Shown: positions 45,661-57,019 of the stretch, one piece after another
How the letters are laid out: the number at the start of each line of letters is the position of its first letter
How positions within the stretch are numbered: the stretch's first letter is position 1
Source of the DNA: Paulownia fortunei
Taxonomy: Eukaryota > Streptophyta > Magnoliopsida > Lamiales > Paulowniaceae
Assembly: GCA_019321725.1 (NCBI GenBank)
Contig: CM033109.1
Location: forward strand, 17,949,993-18,013,992
DNA length: 64,000 bases
Direction of reading: 5' to 3'
Position numbers and translations under genes: made by a program
The notes under the pieces: generated by a model
What the model was told of the DNA's origin: nothing
The model's database searches: none
The model's input: only the letters and a program-made list of their open reading frames with translations

Positions 45661-47353
45661 TAAATTAGAACTCTTTCTATCTCTCATTTTATTTTCTTTA
45701 TTTTGTTTTGTTTTCATTTTTGTTGCTTTCGTCCGTGATATTCCATTTACCCTCTTCTCAGGTTCTAATCCCTTTGGTGATATGTAGTCTGTCATTGGAC
45801 CTCCAAAGAGTGCATGTTTGTTTATGTACATCTAATTGAGAGGGAGTAGTTCTATTTCCCTTATGCTTTTGTTTGCTTTAAACATTGAGAACAATGTTTT
45901 ATTTATGTTTAGGGCTAGGGATTATGACCTATGTGTGTTGTGAAAAATTGAGCCAATTTTGTCGATTTTTGTGGACAAATTGTGTGTAATTACATGTTGC
46001 GTGTGATGAAAGTCCTAGAGCAAGCATGTTTTTGTTGATAAACTTGAGTAATTTCATGTTTGAGATTGAATAATTTATCTTGATAATCGATAACCTATGA
46101 TGAACCTTAATTGATGTTGTATAAAGTTTAGAGGAAAGGAAGATTGTTAGTCTTGTAACATGATAATTATTGTGTGTAGTTGGTCTTTATCATGATTGAC
46201 AAACTTTCATTGAGCACGTTGTGTAAAAATATTGTGAAATGTGTGTTACTTAGTGTCGAATTTTGCTTCTAATGAGGCTTTTTTGGTCATTATGAGGTGT
46301 TCTAGAATTTGCTTAATACCCTTTGAGGTGAAATCCTAAATAACTAGCAAACTTGAAAATAATTTAGGGCATCGTTGGCTCATTTGAGCCTTTCGAGCTT
46401 ACCATGATAACCTTATTATTACTATCTACTCCGTTGGGCCTTTTACAAAGAATAAAATATGCAATGCATATGAATGACCTCCATTCAACTTCATTTCTTA
46501 TAATTCATCATTCCTATCTTTTTATAGCTCGAAAACCCTTTAATTGTCCCCAAGAGAGCCTAATGTGTGATCTCTTGTGCACAATTTCAATTTGGGATCA
46601 TGTGGAAACATCTTGGGCATTAAAAAAATATAATTGGGTGTATAAGCATTAAAGATGTGAAAAGGAGCCTTCACAATCCATAGTGATAAAAAGAAATAAG
46701 TTTGGGGGTTGTGAAAGTAAAAGAATATGAATTAAAGTTGTGGTGTTCATGAAAAAAGAAAGAGAAGAGAAGAGAAAAGAAAAAAAAAAGAAAAAGAAGA
46801 AGAAAAAATATTGAAAAAGAAAAGAAAAGAAAAACATGAATCCGAAAGAAAGAGAAGTGGGGAAGAGAAAAGAAAAAAAATGAGGAGAGTGAAATCTTAT
46901 GTGCAACATATTATGCTCTCTTAGTTTTCTTTATCCTTACCTTTTCTTTGTAGCCAATACCCAGGCATTATTTTACAAGTTTATTGAAGTCCTTCTGATA
47001 TAAGTTCGTTAGTATAAGTGTAAGAAAAACAAGCCTATGGAACACCTAGAAGTACTTTGCTTAGATCTTCATAGTCATTCATTGTATAATTCACACTAAG
47101 AATATATGCATGAAGCTTAAATTTGACACCACACACACACATTCGGAATTCGTGACTAGATTGATGAAACACAAGTTTTGTAGTGTTAGTTGATGAGCTT
47201 TATGAAAAACTTTTAGACTTGTGTGCAATATAAATTGTTAAGACAAGAAGTTGGTTGATCAAGTTGAATTATTCATGATTGAATTATGAGCCTACATCTA
47301 GTTTGTTTTCCAATTTTACTTGAGGACAAACAAAAGATAAGTTTGGGGATAGT
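45661..47353 (+). other. Long 3' non-coding region of element D
   Basis: From the end of pol to the 3' LTR, about 1.7 kb. Typical Athila landmarks are AACATTGAGAACAATGTTT (near 45880) and TTACTTGAGGACAAACAAAA followed by GTTTGGGGATAGT just before the LTR. The latter (47341-47353) is the polypurine tract. A purine-only tract lies at about 46752-46825 with purine-rich continuation to 46890. No envelope-like frame is seen. Confidence 0.75.
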
Positions 47354-48886
47354 TGATAAGCTCATAATTTAACATATTTTGCAACCTTTTTAATAGCCCA
47401 AAATAAGATGTTATCTAATATTATAGATATATTCGTGCACTTATCTTTTAGTGCTTGTGTGTAGGTGTGTGTAGGTGCAACAAGGAGTAAATGAGCTAAA
47501 AGAAGAAGAAAATGAAAAAAAAGGCTAAGGCATTCGTACCGCAGCATAGAATAGGGTGCCACGACGATGCCCAAAATAAAGGCCAAGGCACTTCGGCGTC
47601 ATCCAAGGCACTATAGTGCAAACAATGGAAGAAAAATCAAGTAAACCATGCTGCAACACCGACTGGAATAGAGAAACAGTGCCTCAAAACTGTGCAGGGC
47701 ACCGTGGCGCCATCGTGGATGAGAAATCGTGCCACGACACCAGTTTCAGGCACCGTAGCACCAACTGGGTAACAGAAAGGATTCTATTGCCCTTTCTTTG
47801 CAATAAGTGGTGGCTAAAGGCTAATTTTAGCATCTTCCATGATACATACACACTAGATACAACTAACACATCACCACCTATGTGATATGCTTGTATATAC
47901 ACAATGCACAGACATCAAAAAATTAATCACGTATAAATACTCTACACCTAAATTCTCACACATATTTTCTCTCTACCCAAAGCACACAATTCTCTATAAT
48001 TCTACATATAATACACAAGAACACACACCCCCATTGTCAAGGAGCTTGGGATTTAAAACCAAGAAGAGAAGGAACTTCATTGAGAATTAAAGATTTTGAA
48101 AAAGAAGTGAAGAATCACTTAGTGGTTGTAATTTTCTACTTTAATTTCTACTTTAATCACTTAATTTTGTTTAGAATTAAACTATCTTTTGTCAAGTCTT
48201 GGACACCATTTCTATGAATTTATGAATTGATATCATGTTTGTGGTTTGGATGATGTTTTTATTAGTGATGAGCATATACTATGTTCTTAATGCTTCTTGA
48301 TATTTGGCCAATTTTAAGATGATTTTTGTGTTGTGTGATTGAGATAGAAGGTAGTGTTGCAACAAGTGCTCGTGCAGTGTATGCCACTAGATCACTAAAA
48401 AGATATAGGATTTGGAACATACAATAGTCATAGATGTGATTGATGAAAGTTAGAGAAAGTCACAAATCTTAAAACATCAATAGTTAGTTAAATATGTTAT
48501 AGGGATATTACCGATTACTTTCTAGTGATAATTTGATATATCATGGGAAAGAATAACACATATATTCGGAATTCCCTCTGTCACACAACTAAACATTAAT
48601 CCTAACCACATACATCTGAAATTCTTAACGACATAAAATGGTAATCCATAGCATTAACATATTTTCTATCTTGAATTTTATCCCCTGCTCTCCTTGACCT
48701 TAATTTTTGTTCAGTAATTTGTTTTCAATTTTTAATCTTCACATCAAATATTGATTGGTTGAATAAATTTAGGTGGTCTATACTTTGGTACTTGTTCTTT
48801 GGGACACGACAATCCTTCTCATTTCTCTATACTAAAACTTGACATCGTGCATTTGCGGAAGGATTGTTTAAATCTACATCACACAA
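47354..48886 (+). repeat. 3' LTR of element D
   Basis: 1533 bp, TGATAAGCTC to CACACAA (the terminal CA has become AA), collinear with the array LTR copies 30024-31625 and 33412-34939. A deletion of about 40 bases near 47610-47640 and another near 48165 distinguish it. Followed by ACCCA, the target duplication. Confidence 0.88.
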
Positions 48887-48978
48887 ACCCATCATTCAAG
48901 CAGCTTTCTGGAAGGGATTAATTTTAGAGGAGTTACAATTTTCTGCCAATTCAATTTTATACTAAGGTACAAACTACA
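48887..48978 (+). repeat. 3' end of the LTR of element C
   Basis: ACCCA (duplicated target) then TCATTCAAGCAGCTTTCTGG to ACTACA, directly before a decayed Tat primer site. This completes the LTR that begins at 39179, now split by element D. Confidence 0.72.
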
Positions 48979-48981
48979 TCA

Positions 48982-49003
48982 TTTTGACACAATCTATGGG
49001 AAA
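48982..49003 (+). other. Primer binding site of element C (decayed)
   Basis: TTTTGACACAATCTATGGGA corresponds to TTTGGCGCCGTCTGTGGGA of Tat elements, with the changes concentrated at the CpG sites (GCGCCG to ACACAA). Confidence 0.65.
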
Positions 49004-49446
49004 ACCTGCCTCGATGTTGAGAATGCAGACTCACTCAAAAGCCATAGAAATGAGCATTCAAATGTACTCCTAAAATAAAGAATTACCCGAGATGGAGTCG
49101 ATTTGTGGCCCCCAAGCCCCTATTAAGTAGCCTATTGGACCTAAACCTCTGCAGGTTCTAGTCATCCCAGTACAGGAGGCCCTACTAAAAAGACCCCAAG
49201 CAGAAGTAGTCTTGGTATAACTCACATAAGAAGCTCTACATGCCTTACAAGAAGATTTTTTCACCAAGGCGACCACCATCCTCCATCCTTACATCAGAGC
49301 CAAGGTTCAAATCATTCACCTAAAAGGGCAGATCTAAGGAGGATACAAGGAAAGATAGTAAGGAGACCTCAAAAGAGCCGATTAACAGATAGACTCCTCT
49401 TGATAGAGAGGCATGGCGAAAACATATTAGGATAGAAGAGACCATA
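49004..49446 (+). pseudogene. Leader and gag N-terminal part of element C
   Basis: Lies between the primer site and the Tekay insertion. Short readable stretches such as EALLKRPQAEVVLV and FFTKATTILHPYIRAKV suggest the variable N-terminal part of a Tat gag, which is poorly conserved. Stops occur every 20-40 codons. The identification rests mainly on position between the primer site and the gag core at 59880. Confidence 0.5.
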
Positions 49447-52313
49447 TGTAATACCCAAGCCTCACACTACTTAATTGGACAATATGATTCATGCACTACA
49501 TGCTACTTATATGCTAATTTGCATTAACATCTACATTGCATCTTTTATAGCATTCTTAATCATTATACCTCTAATGCTATCACTTGATGCTAGTGGTTGA
49601 GATCCTATAACCTAATTAAGTAATTCTATATGTAGATAAGAAAAAAAATAGTTTGGTCAATATATTGGATATTCATAAGTTATATGTTATAATTTTAGAA
49701 GTGTTAAATGTGTCACTAGTAAGCTTATATGATTTGATTTAATTAGATCGATGTGTTTTAAGGGTATACATCCATAGATTAACATACTTGAGATATCAGA
49801 CATGATATAATATGATTTAAGTGTTATATTACAAGGTCCATATGTATATATAATTTTACAAATACAAACTAGACAATCATTTAAGAATTGGGTGTCAATC
49901 GATTTAGAGACCGAATGAACGGTTAAGAAATTAGGGCAAACATTTATTATCCGATCGCATGAAAATTAAAATAGGTTGTAAACAGATAAATAAATATTAA
50001 GAAACACTATATTGAAGCTGTATAAGGTGTGGAAAATATCAGATTTGAACCACCACTTGACACCTCGAGCTTTGCCACCTCAAGCTTCCACCTCAACCTT
50101 TCTTCATTTCTATCATTGAACACGACCATAAACCATTTTTTGAGCTATTTCACATCCTAAAACTTCATATGGAATTTTAGAATTTGCTCTGAAGTAATTC
50201 CAAGTAAAGAAAAAAAGGTGAAGGAAGCAAAATGAAGTAGGGAAGAGCAAGTAGGAACTTAAAACTGTGCATAGGTAAGTTTAACTCATGTTTTTTATTT
50301 AAGTTCTTGAATTGTTTTAGGGTTTATGATTTTTAAAGATTGTATTATTTTTTATAATCATATTAGGATGTTATTTGTGGTTTTATAATTCACAAAAGAT
50401 GGATTTTTAGTTGCAAAATTACAATAAAAATCATTAGGGACAGAAACTGTATACTTGCTGATTTTTTATATTAAAGCTTTATATATGTATAATAACTTGA
50501 TTAAAACCTGTGCATTTCACCATATACGTGTTTATATATGAGTCTAGGTGATGTATGTAAGTTTAGAGAGGTTATAAATTGATATATAGTGTGATAATTA
50601 AAGAGATGCTCAAAACTGTCTTCTTTAAATTTCAGATTCTGTCTTATGTAAATGGAGCTAGTTTTACAGCAATAAAACCATTAATTTTGGCATTACTTTG
50701 ACCTGGTTATCTTCTTATATATTTATGTAAGTGTGGTAAAAATTTGGGAATGATTGGATATGGTTAGGGATATCAAAATTATCATACAACTAAACTGGAC
50801 AGCAAGTAAATATGAATATGTGAATTTATCCCATTTGATAACTTAGCATATTTTAACCTAAACATGTTGCTATTGAGTGTTAACAATTAGGTATATGATA
50901 TTAGAGTTATAATACTTCAATTATATGATGTTTACATGTATCTAAGATGAGAAATTAAGGTATTGGAGGGATTAGATTGGGTTCTAGTTTGTAAAATGTA
51001 GATAACTAAGTGTTTAAGGTCTTAGTATGATACTTTATGCTTTCGACTTGTTAAATTGGGAATGGTGCTTGATGTTGGGTAATATTACAGGCTATTTTAC
51101 ATATAAGATTGGAGTGGAACAATAAACAAATCTAGACTAAGCCACCAACCAAGTGAAAGGTTAGTAAACATCCATTTGCAACTACAATGCATGAACATAG
51201 TGTGCCTTGAAGCATTTATACCTAATATGTTGATGATATTAAATTTGACTAAGAGTCTTATGATTCTTGAAACAAGTTGAGAGCAAGATGACTTGAACTT
51301 CATATTGAACATACTATTCATGAGCATTTATATATGCATGCATGACATATGAGTATAGTAGAGGTTTTTGCATGTAACATATGATTTGAGACATGGTTTT
51401 TAGAAAGAAAATATTTTGGTTGGCCACTACTAGTGTACCGAGGTATGCGAGGCATACTTATATGATATTTTGGGGCGCCACGAGTGTTACATCTCAGAGA
51501 ATCATAGGAGTTGACAGGGGGTGTGCCTCTGATGGTCACGAGAGGGTGGACCACTTGACTGTGCCCTTATTGACTCTGCCAGTGGGAAGACTTCTAGAAG
51601 ATTATAGGGGAAGATAGGGGGTGGACCTCTGGTGATCCAAGAAGATGGCCCTTGGACTAAGTCAATTTATTTATGGCCATGTGATTATTGATATTATTCA
51701 GAGCTCTATCCAGTGCATAGTAGATGGGCGAAGAGCCTAATAAATGAAGTGGTTTTTAATAAAAACTCTTTGATTTATGAGTACTCAATTTGACACATTT
51801 ATAGCATCATATCTTAGAGTTGAGTTGTATGAGAATTTATATCATACTCTTATCATGCATGATTTTTACTTATTGAGCGTTAGCTCATGTAGTTCATGCA
51901 TTGTAGATGAACATGGTGAGACTTGAGACCTCTAATTTACTGGCTGGCAGTGGAGCTCCTACAGGCTTTCAAAGATCAATGTACTTAGATGATGACCTGT
52001 TGGGCTATTTTGTGGGTTGTGTTTTTTATTTTACAGTTATTGTATTATATTAGTAACTTTATTCTATATATCACTTTCAAAACTACTTTGTGATAGAGAG
52101 TTTGAGTTGTTGATGGTTTTAATAGACTTGATTAATGTTTAATAACTACCTATGTATATACAGTGTGACAGGATATAAAAACACTTTACTGTTATCAATA
52201 TTTTGTTGAACTGAGTAGAAAAAAAAAGTTATACACATGCATACGTGCACAAATTATGTTGCACGTGTTATTTATATATATATATTTATACATATTATTG
52301 GGAGGTTGTGACA
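49447..52313 (+). repeat. 5' LTR of element E
   Basis: TGTAATACCC to GGTTGTGACA, 2867 bp. Counting by hand over the first about 260 bases gives roughly 22 differences from the 3' LTR, mostly transitions. A 74-codon ORF at 51393-51617 has no counterpart as an intact frame in the 3' LTR and is treated as chance. Confidence 0.92.
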
Positions 52314-52318
52314 AAGAG

Positions 52319-52331
52319 TGGTATCAGAGCC
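52319..52331 (+). other. Primer binding site of element E
   Basis: TGGTATCAGAGCC, five bases after the LTR end, complementary to the 3' end of plant initiator methionine tRNA, as usual for chromoviruses. Confidence 0.93.
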
Positions 52332-52480
52332 CAGGTCTTGTTTCTGTAGACTGTCCATGTACATGATCTTAGAACTTGTGGAGCACAACCATGCCAGAAA
52401 GTTTTATTTTATGTTATATTCCATTGTATATTTCATGAATTATATTTGCCATTTGTTATAAATAAAATGGTATTGCAGTC

Positions 52481-53530
52481 ATGGTGAGAACAAGGGGTGA
52501 AAGTAGTAATAGAGCAAGAACCCCAAGAGAGCATACACCTATTCTAAATAATGATCGTGATGGTATTATCAATCGACTTACAGAGCTTGTTGAACGGCAA
52601 TCAGAATAAATTCAGCAACTTATCCAGCAGAGGGATATGGGTGGACAACCAAGGGCTGAAATGGTTCAACCACAACCCCGACTAGAACATGTGGAGATAG
52701 TTGGGGAAAGATTCAGAAAATTGGACCTATCGGTGTTTGAGGATGCACTAGATCCTATAACTACTGAAGATTGGTTGAGAACTCTTGAAAATGTATTTCA
52801 CTACAGTAGAGTTTTAGAAGAAGAGAAAGTGATGTGTTCATCCTTTATGCTTCGAGACAGTGCTGGACATTGGTGGGATACAATGAGAAGCATCGAAGAC
52901 ATCACTACCATGACTTGGGATAGATTTAAAGATTTATTTTGAAATAAATACTTCATAGCTCCAGTTTGTGCAATGAAGATGAATGAATTTATACAGCTAC
53001 GACAAAGAACTATGACAGTTGGAGAATACATGCATAAGTTTGAACAACTATCCAGATTTACCACACATATGGTCAATACTGATGTATTGAAAGTTGAAAG
53101 GTTTCTTGAAGGCTTGAGACCAAAGCTATATAGAGATGTGAAAATGAAAGGAATCCAAGGAGTGACATACTCATAAGTTACTGAGAGAGCTTTAGTGGCA
53201 GAACAAGCTGAACTTAGAATTTCTCGTACTTAGGAGATTTGACGCCAATTTAAGCAAGGACAAGGGCAACAATGGGTTGGAAATAAAAAAAAGTGACCAT
53301 TTCAAATGAAGAATCAAAAATCTAAATTCCAACTTGGACAAGAACAACAACAATGGGATCAGAGTAAGCGTACAAAGTTGATCAAGGCAAAGCACTAATG
53401 CCGCAACCTGCTTATCCTAAATGTGGTGGTCACCACAGTGGAGTCTGCCTGATGGAGACTAGAACCTGCTTTATGTGTGGGAAGGTTAGACATATTGCCA
53501 GAGTATGTCTAGATAATTCAAATCTAGTAG
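52481..53530 (+). pseudogene. gag pseudogene of element E
   Basis: Starts MVRTRGESSNRARTPREHTP. A stop follows (Q-to-stop type, ATCAGAATAA) and the capsid core is open at 52637-52942 (RFRKLDLSVFEDALDPITTE, EEEKVMCSSFMLRDSAGHWW, WDRFKDLF). A stop then replaces a codon where the family has a charged or aromatic residue. The frame continues at 52973-53176 (MNEFIQLRQRTMTVGEYMHK, VERFLEGLRPKLYRDV). A frameshift near 53180-53390 leads to the zinc knuckle CFMCGKVRHIARVC (about 53467-53508) with the C-C-H-C residues intact. The chain is close to full length for the family. Confidence 0.9.
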
Positions 53531-54010
53531 GACAAAGAAAAGTGCCAGCTAGAGTCTTTACCATCACTAGATCAGATGCTGAGGCGAACCCATTAGTGGT
53601 AACAGGTAAATTCTCTATCTTTGGTACCGCAGCATTTGTATTATTTGATTCTGGAGCTACACACTCATTTATATCCACTGAGTATGTGAAGAGGCTAGGT
53701 AGAGTACCTGATACTGTTGAGGTCAGTTACAATGTGATAATCCCTTCTGGAGATTCAAAATAAACTAACCATGTTTTAAGAGATTGTGCTATTCCCATTG
53801 AAAATAGATAACTCTATGCTGATTTAATTGTTTTGGGTGTAAATGACTATGATATGATTTTAGGTATGGATTAGTTGTCTAAGTATCGGGCTACAATAGA
53901 TTGTTTAAGAAAGATAGTAACTTTTCAACCTCTTGGTGAGGAATCGTTCACATTTATTTGAATCATACAAAGTTTCAAATTCCCAATTATATCAGCATTA
54001 AGAGAACAAA
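53531..54010 (+). pseudogene. Protease domain of element E
   Basis: ARVFTITRSDAEANPLVVTG leads into the domain. LFDSGATHSFIS at about 53643 gives an intact D-S-G active site. A stop occurs at 53761-53763 where the family has another residue before the NHVLRDCAI part. The far end reads LGVNDYDMILGMD followed by TAG (expected Trp) and LSKYRATIDC. Two or three point stops separate this from an open frame. Confidence 0.9.
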
Positions 54011-54039
54011 GATTATTAGATAGTGGTTGTGAAGGATAT

Positions 54040-54890
54040 TTGGCGAGTGTTATGGGCATTGAAAAACAACACCATTCTATCCTCGGTGAAGTGCCAGTTG
54101 TTTGGGAATATCTAGAAGAATTTCCTGATGATCTTCCTGGATTACCACCAGACCATGAGATAGAGTTTGTCGTTGAACTAAGTCCAGGAACACATCCAAT
54201 AACTAAAGCTCCATACCGAATGGCACCAACTGAGTTGAAAGAATTGAAAATACAAATACAAGAATTATTAGATAAAGGTTTTATCAGACCTAGCTTTTCA
54301 CCATGGGTGCACCGGTTCTATTTATACGTAAGAAGGATAGTACAATGCGACTGTGTATAGACTACCGAGATTTAAATAAAGTTATAATTAAGAACAAGTA
54401 TCCTCTGCCTAGAATAGAAGACTTATTTGTTCAGCTTCAAGGTGCATCTATATTTTCAAAAATTAATCTGCGATTTGGGTACCATCAACTGAAATAAAAG
54501 AGGATAATATCACCAATACAACATTTAACACAAGATATGGACATTATGAATTTTTGGTGATGCCATTTAGGCTGACAAATGCTCTAACAGCTTTTATGGA
54601 TTCGATGAATTGGGTATTTAAAAATTTTCTTGATAGATTTATTGTTGTGTTTATTGATAATATCCTAATTTACTCTAGCACAAAAGAAGAGCATGGTAAA
54701 TATCTAAGAATGGTTTTAGAGGTTTTGAAAGAGAAACAACTATATGCTAAATTTAAGAAATGTGAATTTTGGATTGATCGAGTGGTATTTCTGGGACATG
54801 TAATATTAGGAGCAGGAATATCTGTAGATCCAAGTAAAGTAGAAGCTATTAAAAGTTGGTTACAACCTACTAATCCTTTAGAAGTATGAA
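54040..54890 (+). pseudogene. Reverse transcriptase domain of element E
   Basis: Three ORFs in three frames cover the domain. 54040-54360 ([48 protein letters not shown]); 54303-54497 ([47 protein letters not shown]); 54554-54889 (MVMPFRLTNALTAFMDSMN, VVFIDNILIYSSTKEEH, YAKFKKCEFWIDRVVFLGHV). The catalytic box reads FIDN, where the family has a second Asp. Small indels shift the frame at about 54300 and about 54500. Confidence 0.92.
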
Positions 54891-55440
54891 GTTCTCTGGT
54901 TTAGCTGGATATTACCGTAGATTTATGGAAGGATTCTCCAAGATAGCTTCTCTTTTGATACAATTAACAAGAAAATGTGTGACATTTAAATGGGCGGATG
55001 CTTGTGAGAAAAGTTTTCAGGAATTGTAGAAGAGGTTAACTTCAGCTCCTATTCTTTCTATTCCATTAGGTACTGTAGGCTTTATGGTTTACAGTGATGC
55101 TTCAAAAAATGGGTTGAGATATGTATTGATACAAAATGGTAAAGTAGTTGTATATGCATCCACATAGCTTAAAGACTATAAGAAGAATTATCCCACACAT
55201 GATTTAGAGCTCGCTGCGGTGGTGTTTGCACTTAAGATATGGAGACATTATTTGTATGGTGAATGATGTGAGATATATACTAATCACAAGAGCTTAAAAT
55301 ATTTTTTCACCCAAAAAGAATTAAATATGCGACAGCAAAGATGGTTGGAGTTAGTGAAAGATTATGATTATGTTATCAACTATCATCTTTGTAAAGCTAA
55401 TGTTGTAGCTGATGCATTGAGCATGAAATCAACACAAAAT
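54891..55440 (+). pseudogene. RNase H domain of element E
   Basis: FSGLAGYYRRFMEGFSKIAS, TFKWADACEKSFQEL then stop, VYSDASKNGLRYVLIQNGKV (the catalytic S-D-A-S is intact), stop at [21 protein letters not shown], stop, [43 protein letters not shown]. Nearly all motifs are intact in one frame; the breaks are point stops. Confidence 0.9.
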
Positions 55441-56711
55441 ACTGCAGTTTTAGCTTTGACTTAGAAACGAGAGTTAATTGAACTACAAAAAATGGATGTA
55501 GAAATTGTACAACAGGGATCAGTAGAGGCCAAGTTTGCAGCTTTGACACTCCAACCGACTTTGATTGATAGAATTCAACACGGATAACAAGTTGATGAAT
55601 ATATTACTAAAATGATGAAAGATATGGCTTCAGAAAAGTTTTTTAATTTTTAGATGTCAGAGAATGGTATCTTGTAATTCCAAAAAAGGTTATATGTGCC
55701 TAATGTAGACAACATTCGGGAAGATAATTTGATATAGGCACATTCAACACCATATTCAGTACGTCTAGGAGCTACTAAAATGTATAGAGATTTGATAACG
55801 CATTACTGATGGCTAGGTATGAAAAGAGATGTTGCTCAATTTGTAGAACAATGTTTGATATGTCAACAAATAAAGGCAGAACATCGAAGGCCAGTAGGGA
55901 CCTTACAACCTTTATTTATTCCAGAATGGAAATGGGAAAGAATTACAATGGATTTCGTATCGGGCTGACCTAAAATAGTTAAAGGTTACGATGCTATTTG
56001 GGTTATCATTGATAGACTAATTAAATTTGCTCACTTTCTTCTAATATGTTCCACTTATTCCATAGACCGTTATGCACAAATATATGTACAACAAGTGGTC
56101 AGACTTCATAGGGTACAACTATTTCTGATAGAGATTCAAGGTTTTTGTCTATATTCTGGAAGAATTTACATAAGACATTGGGAACACAATTATCTTTCAG
56201 CACTGCATATCATTCTCATATTGATGGACAATCAAAGCGAACAATACAAACATTAGAAGATTTGCTTAGAGCTTGTGTATTAGATTTTCATGGTTAATAG
56301 AGCAAATTTTTACCTTTAGTGGAATTCTCTTATAATAACAACTATTAGTCCACTATTGGAATAACCCCATATGAAGCATTATATGGTAGAAAATGTAGAT
56401 CTCCAGTTCATTGAGATGAAGTTGGTGAAAATAAACTTTTGGGCCCAAATATGATTTGAGAAATAACAGAAGTTGTGACACAAATTCGTTAACGAATGCA
56501 AATTACCCAGAGCCAGTAGAAAAGTTATGCTGATCAAAGAAGAAAAATGTTAGAATTTGCAGTAGGAGATCAGGTATTTTTGAAGGTATCTCCAATGAAA
56601 GGGATTATGCGGTTTAGAAAGAAAGGAAAGCTAAGTCCTAGATATATTGATCAATTTCATATTATTGAATGAATTGGGGATGTTGCTTACAAACTTGACC
56701 TACCTGAATCA
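55441..56711 (+). pseudogene. Integrase of element E
   Basis: RLYVPNVDNIREDNLI begins the zinc-binding part. ATKMYRDLITHY, stop (expected Trp), WLGMKRDVAQFVEQCLICQQ gives the CC pair; the first His of the pair is lost. The core reads WERITMDFVSG, stop, KGYDAIWVIIDRLIKFAHFL. Frame changes follow near 56120 and 56170. After 56220 the core is recognisable in pieces ([32 protein letters not shown]-like, GITPYEALYGRKCRSPVHW-like near 56355-56415). The C-terminus reads ADQRRKMLEFAVGDQVFLKV and RFRKKGKLSPRYIDQFHIIE. Confidence 0.88.
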
Positions 56712-56984
56712 ATGTCTAAAGCACACAATGTATTTCATGTATCTATGTTGAGGAAATATATTGCGAATACATCTTATATTCTAAAGAATAAACCTATAGA
56801 GTTGAAAGAAGATTTGAGTTATGAAAAAAAACCTGTAAAGATTCTTTTACGAGAAGTAAAACAACTCAAAAATAAAACAATCCCATTAGTTAAAGTATTA
56901 TGGAGAAATCAATCAACAGAAGAAGCTACTTGGGAAAGAGAAGATGATATGAAAGTTAAGTATCCAGAACTCTTTCGGTAAGTA
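56712..56984 (+). CDS. Integrase C-terminal part with chromodomain of element E (open remnant)
   Basis: An 89-codon open frame from the ATG at 56712 to a stop at 56982-56984. It holds SKAHNVFHVSMLRKYIANTS and PIELKEDLSYEKKPVKILLR, then a chromodomain core VKVLWRNQSTEEATWEREDD and MKVKYPELFR. In chromoviruses this domain binds modified histone and steers integration. It is the same frame as the preceding integrase C-terminus, so the ATG is internal and there is no reason to think it is translated by itself. It is the longest uninterrupted piece of coding sequence of E that matches a domain to its natural end. Confidence 0.82.
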
Positions 56985-57019
56985 AATTTCGAGGATGAAA
57001 TTTTAATAAGGAGGGAAAA

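Larger units (their letters stand above)
40197..48886 (+). mobile_element. Element D: Athila-type Ty3/gypsy retrotransposon, degenerate
   Basis: TGATAAGCCC start, 3' LTR 47354-48886 ending CACACAA, flanked by ACCCA at 40192-40196 and 48887-48891 (perfect 5-bp target duplication). The interior has an Athila gag, a duplicated protease, RT, RNase H and integrase. A long non-coding 3' region with a purine tract and the GTTTGGGGATAGT polypurine tract follows. The 5' LTR and gag N-terminus are mostly lost to a deletion and carry the right end of a reverse copia LTR. No envelope-like ORF was seen. Confidence 0.88.

Noticed and set aside
46649..46909. Minus-strand ORF of 86 codons, very Phe/Ser-rich
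   Set aside because: Low-complexity translation of the purine tract of element D; no protein signature.
51393..51617. 74-codon ORF in the 5' LTR of E with a similar frame in the old LTR at 6335-6559
   Set aside because: The similarity is that of the homologous LTR DNA. The 3' LTR of E does not keep an intact frame, no domain is recognisable, and LTR interiors are not expected to code.
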